Below, one piece after another: positions 21,832 to 31,184 of a DNA stretch of 62,331 nt. Made by a program: the position numbers and the translations under genes. The stretch lies in assembly GCA_041625325.1 (NCBI GenBank), contig JBFJTN010000002.1, forward strand, positions 1 to 62,331. The letters run 5' to 3'. The notes under the pieces were generated by a model. The model was not told where the DNA came from. It did no database searches and saw nothing but the letters and a program-made list of their open reading frames with translations. Position 1 is the first letter of the stretch; each line of letters begins with the position of its first letter. Origin of the DNA: Oceanococcus sp041625325. GTDB taxonomy: Bacteria; Pseudomonadota; Gammaproteobacteria; Nevskiales; Oceanococcaceae.

Positions 21832-22787
21832 ATCTGAATTATCTGGACTTCGAACAGCCGATCGCCGATCTGCAGGCCAAGATCGACGAGTTGCGCAATG
21901 TGGCGGACGGCAGCGTGGTCAACATCAGCGAGGAGATCAGCCGGCTGGAAAAGAAGAGCCGGACCCTGACCGAGCAGATCTTCTCCAAGCTGAGCGCCTG
22001 GCAGGTGGCGCAGCTGGCCCGCCATCCCCAGCGGCCTTACACCCTGGACTACGTGCAGGAGATCTTCACCGACTTCCAGGAATTGCGCGGCGACCGCCAC
22101 TACAAGGACGACCCGCCGATGATCGGCGGACTGGCCCGCCTGGAAGGTCGCCCGGTGATGCTGATCGGTCAGCAGAAAGGGCGTGACACCAACGAGAAGA
22201 TCCGCCGCAATTTCGGCATGCCGCGGCCGGAAGGGTATCGCAAGGCGCTGAGACTGATGCAGATGGCGGAGAAGTTCTCGCTGCCGGTCATCAGCTTCAT
22301 CGACACCCCCGGAGCCTATCCGGGGATCGGTGCGGAGGAGCGCAATCAGAGCGAGGCGATCGCCCGCAACCTGTTCGAGATGGCGCGACTGAAGACTCCC
22401 ATCATCTGCACGGTGATCGGCGAAGGCGGTTCGGGCGGTGCGCTGGCCATCGGGGTGGGCGATCATGTCGCGATGCTTCAGCACAGCATCTATTCGGTGA
22501 TCTCGCCCGAGGGCTGTGCCTCCATCCTGTGGAAGAGCGCCGAGCATGCCCAGACCGCCGCCGAGGTGATGGGCATGACCGCCCCGCGCCTGCTGGAGCT
22601 GGGCCTGATCGACGAGGTGGTGCCGGAACCCCTGGGCGGTGCCCACCGTGCGCCCCAGGAACAGGCCCAGACCCTCAAGAGCAGCCTGCTCAGGACCCTG
22701 GACAAGCTGGGGCAGATGTCGATGACCCAGCTGGTCGAACGGCGCGAAAAGCGCTACGCCGGATATGGGGAATTCCGCGAAAGCTGA
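21828..22787 (+). CDS. accA: Acetyl-CoA carboxylase carboxyltransferase subunit alpha
   Basis: Alpha half of the carboxyltransferase that forms malonyl-CoA for fatty acid synthesis (partner AccD, not in the window). The 319-residue sequence starts MNLNYLDFEQPIADLQAKI and holds RHPQRPYTLDYV, FRGDRHY-type text (LRGDRHYKDDPPMIGG), the oxyanion and CoA regions FIDTPGAYPGIGAEERNQSE and GEGGSGGALAIGVGD, and SPEGCASILWK. It is coupled to dnaE by ATGA and its 3' end overlaps tilS by 23 bases. Confidence 0.98.
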
Positions 22788-24012
22788 TCCCGACGTCGCC
22801 GATGCGGTCGCCGGGCTGGCCTGTCCCGGCCCTTACGTGCTGGCTTACAGCGGCGACATCGATTCCAGTGTCCTGCTGCACGCGCTGGCGGCGCGGCGCG
22901 CCCAGGGCCTGGAACTGCGCGCCCTGCATGTGAATCACGGCTTGCAGCCGCAGGCTGCCGATTGGGCGCGGCACTGCCAGAGCCAGGCGGCCGCCCTGGG
23001 CGTGCCCTGCGCGGTGCTCACCCTCGACGCGGCCCCGACGGCCAATCTTGAAGCCTGGGCCAGAGAGCAGCGGTATGCGGCCCTGCAGGCGGCCCTGCAG
23101 CCCGGCGAGCAATTGCTGACCGCCCACCATCGCCGGGACCAGGCTGAAACCGTGCTGCTGCACCTGCTGCGCGGCAGCGGAGAGACCGGGCTCGCTGCGA
23201 TGGCGCCGCAGCGCAGGCTGGGGCCGCACCGTCTGCTGCGACCGCTGCTGGCCGTGGCGCCGGAGCGCATCGCGGCCTACGCAAAGGCGCAGGGCTTGAG
23301 CTGGCTGGAGGACCCGGCCAACGCCGAGCTGCGTTTTGACCGCAACTTCCTGCGCCGCGAGATCCTGCCGCGCCTGAGCACCCGATTTGCCGGGGCGGAG
23401 CGCAATCTGGCGCGCAGCGCCGGATTGCTGGGTGAGCTGTCCGGCCTGATCGATCCGCAGGCCTATGCCGTCGGGGGCGGCCTGTCGCTGGAGCGTCTGG
23501 CGCTGGCGCCGGACGCGTTGCGGGGCCGGGTCCTGTTCGCCTGGCTGCGACGGCGGGGCCTGCCGACGCCCCGCCATCGCATGCTGGGACAGATCTGGCA
23601 GCAGTTCCTGCAGGCCGCGCCGGATGCCGAGCCGCGCGTGGCCTGGCCGGGCGCGGAACTGCGCCGTTATCGCGGCGTCCTGTACGCCATGGCGCCGCTC
23701 ACTCCGGTGACCCCGCTGCGGTGGCCGCTGGACGCCGCGGGCGAGGCGGCCTGGCCCCACGGCGGTCGTCTCCGCTGGCGTCTGGATGGTCCCGCGGAAG
23801 TGCGTCTGCCGCAGGGCGGCGAGCAGATTGTGCTGGGTGATCGTCAACGCCGCCTGAAGAGCCTGTTCCAGCAGGCGGGGGTGCCACCCTGGGAGCGTCG
23901 CCGCACCCCGCTGCTGTGGCGCCAGGAGCAGCTGCTGGCGGTCGGGAACCGCTGGCGGTCTGCTGCCACCGCCTCCTTGCTGTGGCGGTGGGAGATTCCG
24001 GATTGGCTTTGA
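22765..24012 (+). CDS. tilS: tRNA(Ile)-lysidine synthase, with an unusual PP-loop
   Basis: Changes C34 of the CAU-anticodon tRNA-Ile to lysidine using ATP and lysine, so that it reads AUA. The 415-residue protein has an N-terminal PP-loop ATPase domain, HVNHGLQPQAADW, HHRRDQAETVLLHLLRG, FDRNFLRREILPRL, and a C-terminal domain with LPQGGEQIVLGD and a final GVPPWERRRTPLL. The PP-loop, normally SGGxDS, reads SGDIDS (residues 29-34): Asp31 replaces the second glycine through a GGC to GAC difference (base 22856). The rest of the protein looks intact. It starts inside accA and ends the long operon. Confidence 0.93.
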   Translation: MGNSAKADPDVADAVAGLACPGPYVLAYSGDIDSSVLLHALAARRAQGLELRALHVNHGLQPQAADWARHCQSQAAALGVPCAVLTLDAAPTANLEAWAREQRYAALQAALQPGEQLLTAHHRRDQAETVLLHLLRGSGETGLAAMAPQRRLGPHRLLRPLLAVAPERIAAYAKAQGLSWLEDPANAELRFDRNFLRREILPRLSTRFAGAERNLARSAGLLGELSGLIDPQAYAVGGGLSLERLALAPDALRGRVLFAWLRRRGLPTPRHRMLGQIWQQFLQAAPDAEPRVAWPGAELRRYRGVLYAMAPLTPVTPLRWPLDAAGEAAWPHGGRLRWRLDGPAEVRLPQGGEQIVLGDRQRRLKSLFQQAGVPPWERRRTPLLWRQEQLLAVGNRWRSAATASLLWRWEIPDWL

Positions 24013-24073
24013 AAGTTCAATAAAAACATATACATGTAGCCATTTTCGTGAGCTGTTCCGGGGGATTCCGGCG

Positions 24074-24103
24074 TTGTCTGGGGCGGCGCGCATGCGTTAA
24101 AAT
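24074..24103 (+). promoter_or_regulatory. Candidate pyrG promoter
   Basis: TTGTCT (24074-24079) and TAAAAT (24098-24103) are separated by 18 bases, placing the transcription start about 15-18 bases before the pyrG ATG, with GGAG just upstream of it. A TTGAAA at 24009-24014 has only a poorly spaced partner. The 114-base tilS-pyrG gap holds nothing else obvious. Confidence 0.45.
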
Positions 24104-24126
24104 GCGCGGATTCTTTCGGAGCCCCC

Positions 24127-25782
<1,656 letters not shown>

Positions 25783-25789
25783 GGGCGTT

Positions 25790-25861
25790 GCCACGGATGA
25801 CACAGAAGACCCAGATTCCGGATTGTTGATGGCATCTGTGTCATCTGCGTAATCTGCGGAT
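25790..25861. repeat. Imperfect palindromic repeat, copy 1 (pyrG-kdsA gap)
   Basis: Left arm 25790-25819 and the reverse complement of the right arm 25831-25861 align over about 30 bases with a handful of mismatches. Each arm consists of degenerate tandem units resembling CACAGAT spaced 10-11 bases apart (left arm contains GGATGACACAGA; right arm TCTGTGTCATCTG). It occupies most of the 101-base gap and is clearly related to the copy at 26744-26824. In RNA it would form a long hairpin. It may be a REP-like or small non-autonomous mobile element; that class is inference. Confidence 0.8.
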
Positions 25862-25883
25862 AGTCACTGCAGAGACGATCGAA

Positions 25884-26726
25884 ATGACGGACATCGCGAA
25901 CTACAAGGTCGGGCTGGATCAGCCCATGCTGCTGCTGGCCGGCCCCGACACGCTGGAATCGCTGGACATGGTGCTGGAGGTGGCCGGCACCCTGCAGCAG
26001 ATCACCGCGAAGCTGGGCATTTCCTACGTGTTCAAGGGCAGCTTCGACAAGGCCAACCGCAGCTCGCACAAGAGCTATCGCGGACCCGGCATGGACGAAG
26101 GCCTGAAGATGCTGGCCGAGGTGCAGCGCCAGATCGGCGTGCCGGTGATCACCGACGTGCATGAGGACACCCCGATCGAGGAGGTGGCCTCGGTGGTCGA
26201 CGTGATCCAGACCCCGGCCTTCCTGTGCCGGCAGACCAACTTCATGCAGCGCGTGGCGCTGGCCGGCAAGCCGGTCAACGTCAAGAAGGGCCAGTTCATG
26301 TCGCCCTGGGAGATGGGCAACGTGGTGGCCAAGATGCGCGAGGTGGCGCCGCAGACGCCCCTGATGCTGTGCGAGCGCGGCTTTTCCTTCGGCTACAACA
26401 ATCTGGTCTCCGACATGCGCGGCCTGGCCGCGATGCGCGCCACCGGCTGCCCGGTGATCTTCGACTGCACCCATTCGGTCCAGTTGCCGGGGGGGCAGGG
26501 CAGCGCCTCGGGCGGGCAGCGGGAATACATCCCGGTGCTGGCCCGCGCCGCCATCGGCGCCGGGGTGTCCGGCCTGTTCATGGAAACCCATCCGAAGCCG
26601 GATGAGGCCCTGTGCGACGGGCCGAATTCCTGGCCGCTGCATCTGGCCGAGCCGCTGCTGACCCAGCTGGCGGAACTGGACCGGGTGGTGAAGTCCCGCC
26701 CGCTGGCCGAAGACCTGCTGGATTAG
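25884..26726 (+). CDS. kdsA: 3-deoxy-8-phosphooctulonate synthase (KDO 8-phosphate synthase)
   Basis: Condenses phosphoenolpyruvate with arabinose 5-phosphate to give KDO 8-phosphate for the LPS inner core. The 280-residue TIM-barrel protein has LLAGPDTLESLDM, the substrate loop FKGSFDKANRSS, GLKMLAEVQRQIGVPVITDVH, the segment DVIQTPAFLCRQTNF, KPVNVKKGQFMSPWEM, DCTHSVQLPGG and FMETHPKPDEALCDGPN. It is bracketed by two related palindromic repeats, an unusual arrangement that could uncouple its expression from pyrG and eno. The ribosome binding site is weak (GAGACGAT). Confidence 0.97.
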   Translation: MTDIANYKVGLDQPMLLLAGPDTLESLDMVLEVAGTLQQITAKLGISYVFKGSFDKANRSSHKSYRGPGMDEGLKMLAEVQRQIGVPVITDVHEDTPIEEVASVVDVIQTPAFLCRQTNFMQRVALAGKPVNVKKGQFMSPWEMGNVVAKMREVAPQTPLMLCERGFSFGYNNLVSDMRGLAAMRATGCPVIFDCTHSVQLPGGQGSASGGQREYIPVLARAAIGAGVSGLFMETHPKPDEALCDGPNSWPLHLAEPLLTQLAELDRVVKSRPLAEDLLD

Positions 26727-26743
26727 GTCGCTGGCGGAGCACA

Positions 26744-26824
26744 TTTTTTCCACAGATTGACACAGATTTTCACAGAGATCGTGCTGTTGCCATCTGTGTC
26801 AATCTGTGAAATCTGTGGAAAATT
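26744..26824. repeat. Imperfect palindromic repeat, copy 2 (kdsA-eno gap)
   Basis: Left arm 26744-26779 begins with T6 and contains CCACAGATTGACACAGATT; right arm 26789-26824 contains AATCTGTGAAATCTGTGG and ends in AAAA. The arms pair over about 30 bases. Units of CACAGATT recur at 10-11 base steps, the same design as the more diverged copy at 25790-25861. It fills most of the 123-base kdsA-eno gap, starts 17 bases after the kdsA stop and ends 25 bases before the eno ATG. Confidence 0.88.
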
Positions 26825-26849
26825 CGCATTCAAGAAAAGGACGTAGAAC

Positions 26850-28133
26850 ATGAGCCGTATCGCCCAAGTCCGCGGTCGCGAAGTCATCGACTCGCGCGGC
26901 AATCCCACCGTCGAGGCCGATGTCATCCTGGACGATGGCAGCTTTGGTCGCGCCCTGGTGCCATCGGGTGCCTCCACCGGCGCGCGCGAGGCCATCGAGC
27001 TGCGCGACGGTGATGCTGCCCGTTACCTGGGCAAGGGCGTGCGCAAGGCGGTGGCCAACGTCAACGGCGAACTCGCCAGCGCGGTGGCCGGCCTGGATGC
27101 ACGAGACCAGGCCGCGGTGGATCGACGCATGATCGAACTGGACGGCACCGACAACAAGGGCCGGCTGGGGGCCAATGCGCTGCTGGCAGTGTCGCTGGCC
27201 ACGGCCCAGGCGGCCGCGGCTTCGCGCAAGCTGCCCCTGTTCCGCCATCTGGGTGGCGATCAGGCCTGCACGCTGCCGGTGCCGATGATGAATGTGATCA
27301 ATGGCGGCGCGCATGCGGACAACAGCGTCGACATCCAGGAATTCATGATCCTGCCGGTGGGCGCGCCGAGCTTCTCCGAGGCGCTGCGGGTCGGCACCGA
27401 GATCTTCCATCACCTGAAGAAACTGCTGAACGGGCGCGGCCTGAACACCGCGGTAGGTGACGAGGGCGGCTTCGCCCCGGATCTGCCCTCGAATGCCGCG
27501 GCGGTGGAAGCCCTGGCAGAGGCGGTGGAAGCGGCCGGCTACCGGCTGGGCGGCGATGTGCTGCTGGGCCTGGATGTGGCCAGTTCCGAATTCTACAAGG
27601 ACGGCGTCTACACCCTGGCCTCGGAGAATCGGCGTTTCAACAGCTCCGAGTTCTGCGATTACCTCGCCGAGCTGGTCGGCGCCTTCCCGATCATCACCAT
27701 CGAGGATGGCATGGCCGAGGACGATTGGGACGGCTGGAAGATGCTGACGCAGCGCCTGGGCGAGAGCACCCAGCTGGTCGGAGACGACCTGTTCGTGACC
27801 AATCCGAAAATCCTGGCGGAGGGCATCGAGAAAGGGGTCGGCAATTCGATTCTGATCAAGGTCAACCAGATCGGCACCCTGAGCGAAACCCTGGAAGCCA
27901 TCGCCATGGCGGACAAGGCCGGCTACTCCGCCGTGGTCTCCCACCGCAGTGGCGAAACGGAAGATGCAACCATCGCCGATCTGGCGGTGGCCACCACCGC
28001 GACCCAGATCAAGACCGGCTCGCTGTGCCGCTCCGACCGGATTGCCAAATACAATCAGCTGCTGCGGATCGAGGAGATACTCGGCGATGCCGCGCGCTAC
28101 CCCGGCCTGTCCGCCTTTCCGGTGAAGCGCTAG
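26850..28133 (+). CDS. eno: Enolase
   Basis: Interconverts 2-phosphoglycerate and phosphoenolpyruvate in glycolysis; in gammaproteobacteria it is often also an RNase E partner. The 427-residue enzyme begins MSRIAQVRGREVIDSRGNPT, has the mobile-loop region VPSGASTGAREAIELRDGD, the segment MMNVINGGAHADNSVDIQEF, the metal ligands in VLLGLDVASSEFY and ITIEDGMAEDDWDGW, then VGDDLFVTN, the catalytic lysine in ILIKVNQIGTLSE, and SHRSGETEDATIADLAV. A good AAGGA precedes the ATG. A hairpin follows the stop. Confidence 0.98.
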   Translation: MSRIAQVRGREVIDSRGNPTVEADVILDDGSFGRALVPSGASTGAREAIELRDGDAARYLGKGVRKAVANVNGELASAVAGLDARDQAAVDRRMIELDGTDNKGRLGANALLAVSLATAQAAAASRKLPLFRHLGGDQACTLPVPMMNVINGGAHADNSVDIQEFMILPVGAPSFSEALRVGTEIFHHLKKLLNGRGLNTAVGDEGGFAPDLPSNAAAVEALAEAVEAAGYRLGGDVLLGLDVASSEFYKDGVYTLASENRRFNSSEFCDYLAELVGAFPIITIEDGMAEDDWDGWKMLTQRLGESTQLVGDDLFVTNPKILAEGIEKGVGNSILIKVNQIGTLSETLEAIAMADKAGYSAVVSHRSGETEDATIADLAVATTATQIKTGSLCRSDRIAKYNQLLRIEEILGDAARYPGLSAFPVKR

Positions 28134-28152
28134 GCCGGGCTGCGGAGAGCGT

Positions 28153-28187
28153 CCCGGCCGGATTCTGGCCGGCCGGGGCGGCCTTTA
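28153..28187 (+). terminator. Possible terminator after eno
   Basis: CCCGGCC (28153-28159) pairs with GGCCGGG (28171-28177) around an 11-base loop that itself contains complementary GG and CC. A short T-containing tail (CCTTTAT, 28182-28188) follows. The T run is weak, so termination may be partial. Confidence 0.35.
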
Positions 28188-28195
28188 TCAGCATT

Positions 28196-28204
28196 TGCTA
28201 AACT
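28196..28204 (+). promoter_or_regulatory. Extended -10 element just before ftsB
   Basis: TGCTAAACT reads as TG-n-TAAACT, an extended -10 with no convincing -35. The hexamer ends 7 bases before the ftsB ATG at 28212, so transcription would start at or next to the A of the start codon. No Shine-Dalgarno sequence is present. Confidence 0.35.
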
Positions 28205-28211
28205 GCGCCGC

Positions 28212-28484
28212 ATGCCGAAGGGGACATGGGTCATCGCGGTAGCGGGCATCCTCTACCTTCAATACCGGTTGTGGCTGGGACCGGGCGGCTGGCTTGACGC
28301 CCGCGAACTGAGCGAGGCCGTCGCGGCGGCGGCGGCGCACAACAGCCGTCTGCAGGAACGCAATGACCTGATCGAGGCCGAAATCCGTCGCCTGGAAACC
28401 GATCCCGCCGCCATCGAGTATCACGCCCGTGCCGATCTGGGCATGATCCGGCCTGGCGAGTCCTTCTACCTGATCGTCCGCTGA
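28212..28484 (+). CDS. ftsB: Cell division protein FtsB
   Basis: Small bitopic divisome protein that works with FtsL and FtsQ to activate septal peptidoglycan synthesis. The 90-residue protein has one N-terminal membrane span (WVIAVAGILYLQYRLWLG, about residues 6-23) followed by a periplasmic coiled coil (AHNSRLQERNDLIEAEIRRL) and the conserved C-terminal end IEYHARADLGMIRPGESFY. The order eno-ftsB-ispD-ispF is conserved in gammaproteobacteria. There is no visible ribosome binding site; see the extended -10 next to its start. The 121-base gap to ispD contains only a short CCGCT/AGCGG hairpin. Confidence 0.95.
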   Translation: MPKGTWVIAVAGILYLQYRLWLGPGGWLDARELSEAVAAAAAHNSRLQERNDLIEAEIRRLETDPAAIEYHARADLGMIRPGESFYLIVR

Positions 28485-28605
28485 GAACCCGCTTCCCGAT
28501 GCTGCGCCACCGCGTTGTCGTCCGCCTGTTCGTGTCGCCGGTCCGGCCTGCCGACTCCGCTCCGAAGCGGAGGCGAGGCGGCGCCGCAGCGCCCGGTCGC
28601 GACTG

Positions 28606-29295
28606 ATGCTCTGGGCCATCGTTCCGGCGGCCGGTCGAGGCAGCCGTCTGCCCGGAGAACTGCCCAAGCAGTATCGGCGTCTGGCCGGGCGCAGCGTGCT
28701 GGATCATTGCCTGGCGCGCCTGCTGTCGGAGCCGCGCATCAGCGGCGTGATGCTGGCGCTGGCGGCGGATGATGCGCACTGGGCACACAGCGAATTCGCC
28801 CGGGATCCCCGGGTTCTGCGCTGCCAGGGTGGCGCGGAGCGGGCGGATTCGGTGCTCGCCGCGCTCCTGGCCCTGCGGGTACAACGACCGGATCTGCCGG
28901 ATGACTGCGCGGTGCTGGTCCACGATGCGGCGCGTGCGCTGCTGCCGGCTGCGGCCCTGGCCAGGCTGGTTGACGAGCCGCCGGGCGCGGATGGCGCGCT
29001 GCTGGCCGTCCCTGCCCAGGACACCCTGAAGTGGACCGAGGATGGCGAGCGCAGCGCGCGTACCCTGGAGCGCCGGCAGATCTGGCAGGCGCAGACACCC
29101 CAGTACTTCGAGTACGCCCGGCTGCGCGATGCGCTGAGCAATGCCCTGGCCAAGGGAACCGAGATCACCGATGAAGCGTCCTGCATGGAGAAGCAGGGTT
29201 TTCATCCCCGGCTGATTGCCGGTGACGCCCTCAATTTCAAGATCACCACGCCGGCCGACCTCGCCATGGCGGCCGCCCTGCTGGAGCAGACATGA
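28606..29295 (+). CDS. ispD: 2-C-methyl-D-erythritol 4-phosphate cytidylyltransferase
   Basis: Third MEP-pathway step: transfers CMP from CTP to MEP. The 229-residue protein has the nucleotide loop VPAAGRGSRL with PKQY (catalytic Lys21), QGGAERADSVL, the metal-site segment VHDAAR (105-110), ERRQIWQAQTPQYF and EITDEAS. Small departures from the usual consensus are VHDAARAL in place of VHDAARPL and a slightly longer loop before PKQY. The stop overlaps the ispF ATG as ATGA. Confidence 0.95.
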   Translation: MLWAIVPAAGRGSRLPGELPKQYRRLAGRSVLDHCLARLLSEPRISGVMLALAADDAHWAHSEFARDPRVLRCQGGAERADSVLAALLALRVQRPDLPDDCAVLVHDAARALLPAAALARLVDEPPGADGALLAVPAQDTLKWTEDGERSARTLERRQIWQAQTPQYFEYARLRDALSNALAKGTEITDEASCMEKQGFHPRLIAGDALNFKITTPADLAMAAALLEQT

Positions 29296-29765
29296 GAGTA
29301 GGCCTGGGTTTTGATGTTCACCGCTTTGGTCCGGGGGACTATGTGATGCTGGGCGGGGTCAAGGTGCCACACAGCAACGGGGTCATTGCCCATTCGGATG
29401 GTGACGTGATGCTGCACGCCCTGTGCGATGCCCTGCTAGGCGCTGCGGGCCTGGGCGACATCGGCCAGCATTTCCCGGATACCGATTCCAGCTATGCCGG
29501 TGCGGACAGCCGCGAATTGCTCAAGACGGTGGTCGAGCGGGTGCGCGAGGCGGGTTGGAAAGTGGTGAACTGCGACCTGGTCCTGGTCGCCCAGCGACCC
29601 AAGGTCTCGCCGTATCGGGACGAGATCCGCAGCACCATCGCCAGCCTGCTGGGCGTGGATTTCGGCGCGGTCAACGTCAAGGGCACCACCTCGGAAGGTC
29701 TGGGGTATACCGGGCGGGCCGAGGGCATGGCGGCCCAGGCCGTGGCCCTGCTGGAACCCCTCTAG
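29292..29765 (+). CDS. ispF: 2-C-methyl-D-erythritol 2,4-cyclodiphosphate synthase
   Basis: Fifth MEP-pathway step, cyclising CDP-ME 2-phosphate with release of CMP. The 157-residue trimeric enzyme shows the zinc ligands Asp8 and His10 (GFDVHRF) and His42 (VMLHALCDALLG), HSDGD, DIGQHFPDTD, and the C-terminal VNVKGTTSEGLGYTGRAEG with EG. In most gammaproteobacteria truD and surE come next; here the next gene is an unrelated transport operon. The following 170 bases (29766-29935) are very GC-rich with overlapping inverted repeats but no T run. Confidence 0.97.
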   Translation: MRVGLGFDVHRFGPGDYVMLGGVKVPHSNGVIAHSDGDVMLHALCDALLGAAGLGDIGQHFPDTDSSYAGADSRELLKTVVERVREAGWKVVNCDLVLVAQRPKVSPYRDEIRSTIASLLGVDFGAVNVKGTTSEGLGYTGRAEGMAAQAVALLEPL

Positions 29766-29935
29766 ACCGGTCGCGCCCAGACCGGGCCGAGCCCGGCTCG
29801 CCTGCGCTGTCGGGCGACCTGTTCCGCCCGGGGCCGGCGCCCGGGTCGGGCGCGGGCTGCCCGTCAGCAACCGGACTGGCCACTGCGCCCGCAATCCGGT
29901 AGAACTAGCCCCCTGGATTGCCTTGGGGGAGAGCG

Positions 29936-31177
29936 ATGCACCGGCTTTACAAGGGCGGCACCGTGCTGCTGATGGGACTGCTGCTGGCCGCCTGTTCGGG
30001 AGGGGAAGAGCGCCCCGGTGGGTCTGAAAAGGCGCAGCGCCTGCCGGGTGTGGACGTCGAAAACAAGATCATCCGCATCGGCGCGCTCAACGGTGAAAGC
30101 GGTCCGGCCGGGGTCATCGGCAAACCCTACGCCGTCGGCAAGCGCCTGCTGGTGGAGCAGGTCAACGCGGGCGGCCTGCTGCCCGATGGCTGGAAGCTCG
30201 AGCTGATCGAGCGCGATCACGGCTACAACCCGCAACGTTCGGTGCAGCTGTTCAACGAGATTCGCGATCAGGTGCTGTTCATTGCGACCAGCTTCGGCAC
30301 GCCGAACACCCTGCCGCTGCGGCCGATGCTGGAGCGTCATCAGATCGTGGCTTTCCCGGCGTCACTGTCCTCGAAGATGGCCGAGTTCAAGTTCACGCCA
30401 CCGGTGGCGCCCTCCTACATCGTCGAGGCGCAGCGCGGCTTCGACTGGGCGCTGGAGCAGGCGGGCAGCCGCGAGAATTTCCGCCCGGGCGTGATCTACC
30501 AGCAGGACGATTACGGCAAGGATGGCTACGACGGCTGGGTCAAGGCGGCGGCCCACCACGGCATCCAGATAGTGGCCGAGCAGACCTACGCGCCTGGCCA
30601 GGCGGACTACACCGCTGCAGTGTCCGCGCTGAAGAAGGCCGGCGCCACCCATGTCCTGCTGACCACCCTGCCCAGTGCCACCGGTCCCATTCTGGGGGCG
30701 GCCACCCAGCTCGACTACAAGCCCGTCTGGATCGGCAACACGCCGGCCTGGATTGATCGCTTCTTCGATCCCGAGGTCATCCCCTCCAAGGTCTTCGAGC
30801 GCTTCTATCTGGTGTCCAGCGTGCCGTACTGGGGGGAGCCCAGCGATTTCATGGATCAATTCCTCGCCGCCTATGAAGCCTACGGGCGTCAGCAGGCGCA
30901 GCAGGATGGCTACATCCTGCTGTCCTACCTGCAGGGGGCGCTGGAACTGGAAGCACTGGTTCGGGCGATCAAGGCTGGCGACCTGAGTCGGGCCGGATAT
31001 CTGGCCGCATTGCAGTCGATCAAGGATTTCCGCATGAACGATTCGGTGCCTTATGCGGTGAGTTTCGACGCCGTGCCCTATGTGGCGGGGGTCGAAACCC
31101 GGGTGATGCAACCGCTGCTGGAGAAAAGGAGCTGGCGCATCGTGGCACCCTTCGCCGCCCCGCAATCCCCGCACTGA
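29936..31177 (+). CDS. ABC transporter substrate-binding lipoprotein (branched-chain amino acid type, Peripla_BP_6-like)
   Basis: Predicted ligand receptor for the ABC system encoded downstream. The 413-residue precursor carries a lipoprotein signal peptide MHRLYKGGTVLLMGLLLAAC with lipid-modified Cys20; the +2 residue is Ser, so it lacks the Asp inner-membrane retention signal. The mature part begins with the LivJ-type strand IIRIGALNGESGPAG and has the features of type I two-lobed binding proteins (RDHGYNPQRSVQLF, IYQQDDYGKDGYDGWVKA, ADYTAAVSALKKAGATHVLL). The ATG at 29936 has GGGGGAGAG upstream; an alternative at 29918 would misplace the signal. The ligand is unknown; the acyl-CoA synthetase in the same operon suggests an organic acid rather than an amino acid. 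Confidence 0.85.
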   Translation: MHRLYKGGTVLLMGLLLAACSGGEERPGGSEKAQRLPGVDVENKIIRIGALNGESGPAGVIGKPYAVGKRLLVEQVNAGGLLPDGWKLELIERDHGYNPQRSVQLFNEIRDQVLFIATSFGTPNTLPLRPMLERHQIVAFPASLSSKMAEFKFTPPVAPSYIVEAQRGFDWALEQAGSRENFRPGVIYQQDDYGKDGYDGWVKAAAHHGIQIVAEQTYAPGQADYTAAVSALKKAGATHVLLTTLPSATGPILGAATQLDYKPVWIGNTPAWIDRFFDPEVIPSKVFERFYLVSSVPYWGEPSDFMDQFLAAYEAYGRQQAQQDGYILLSYLQGALELEALVRAIKAGDLSRAGYLAALQSIKDFRMNDSVPYAVSFDAVPYVAGVETRVMQPLLEKRSWRIVAPFAAPQSPH

Positions 31178-31184
31178 GCGGCGC

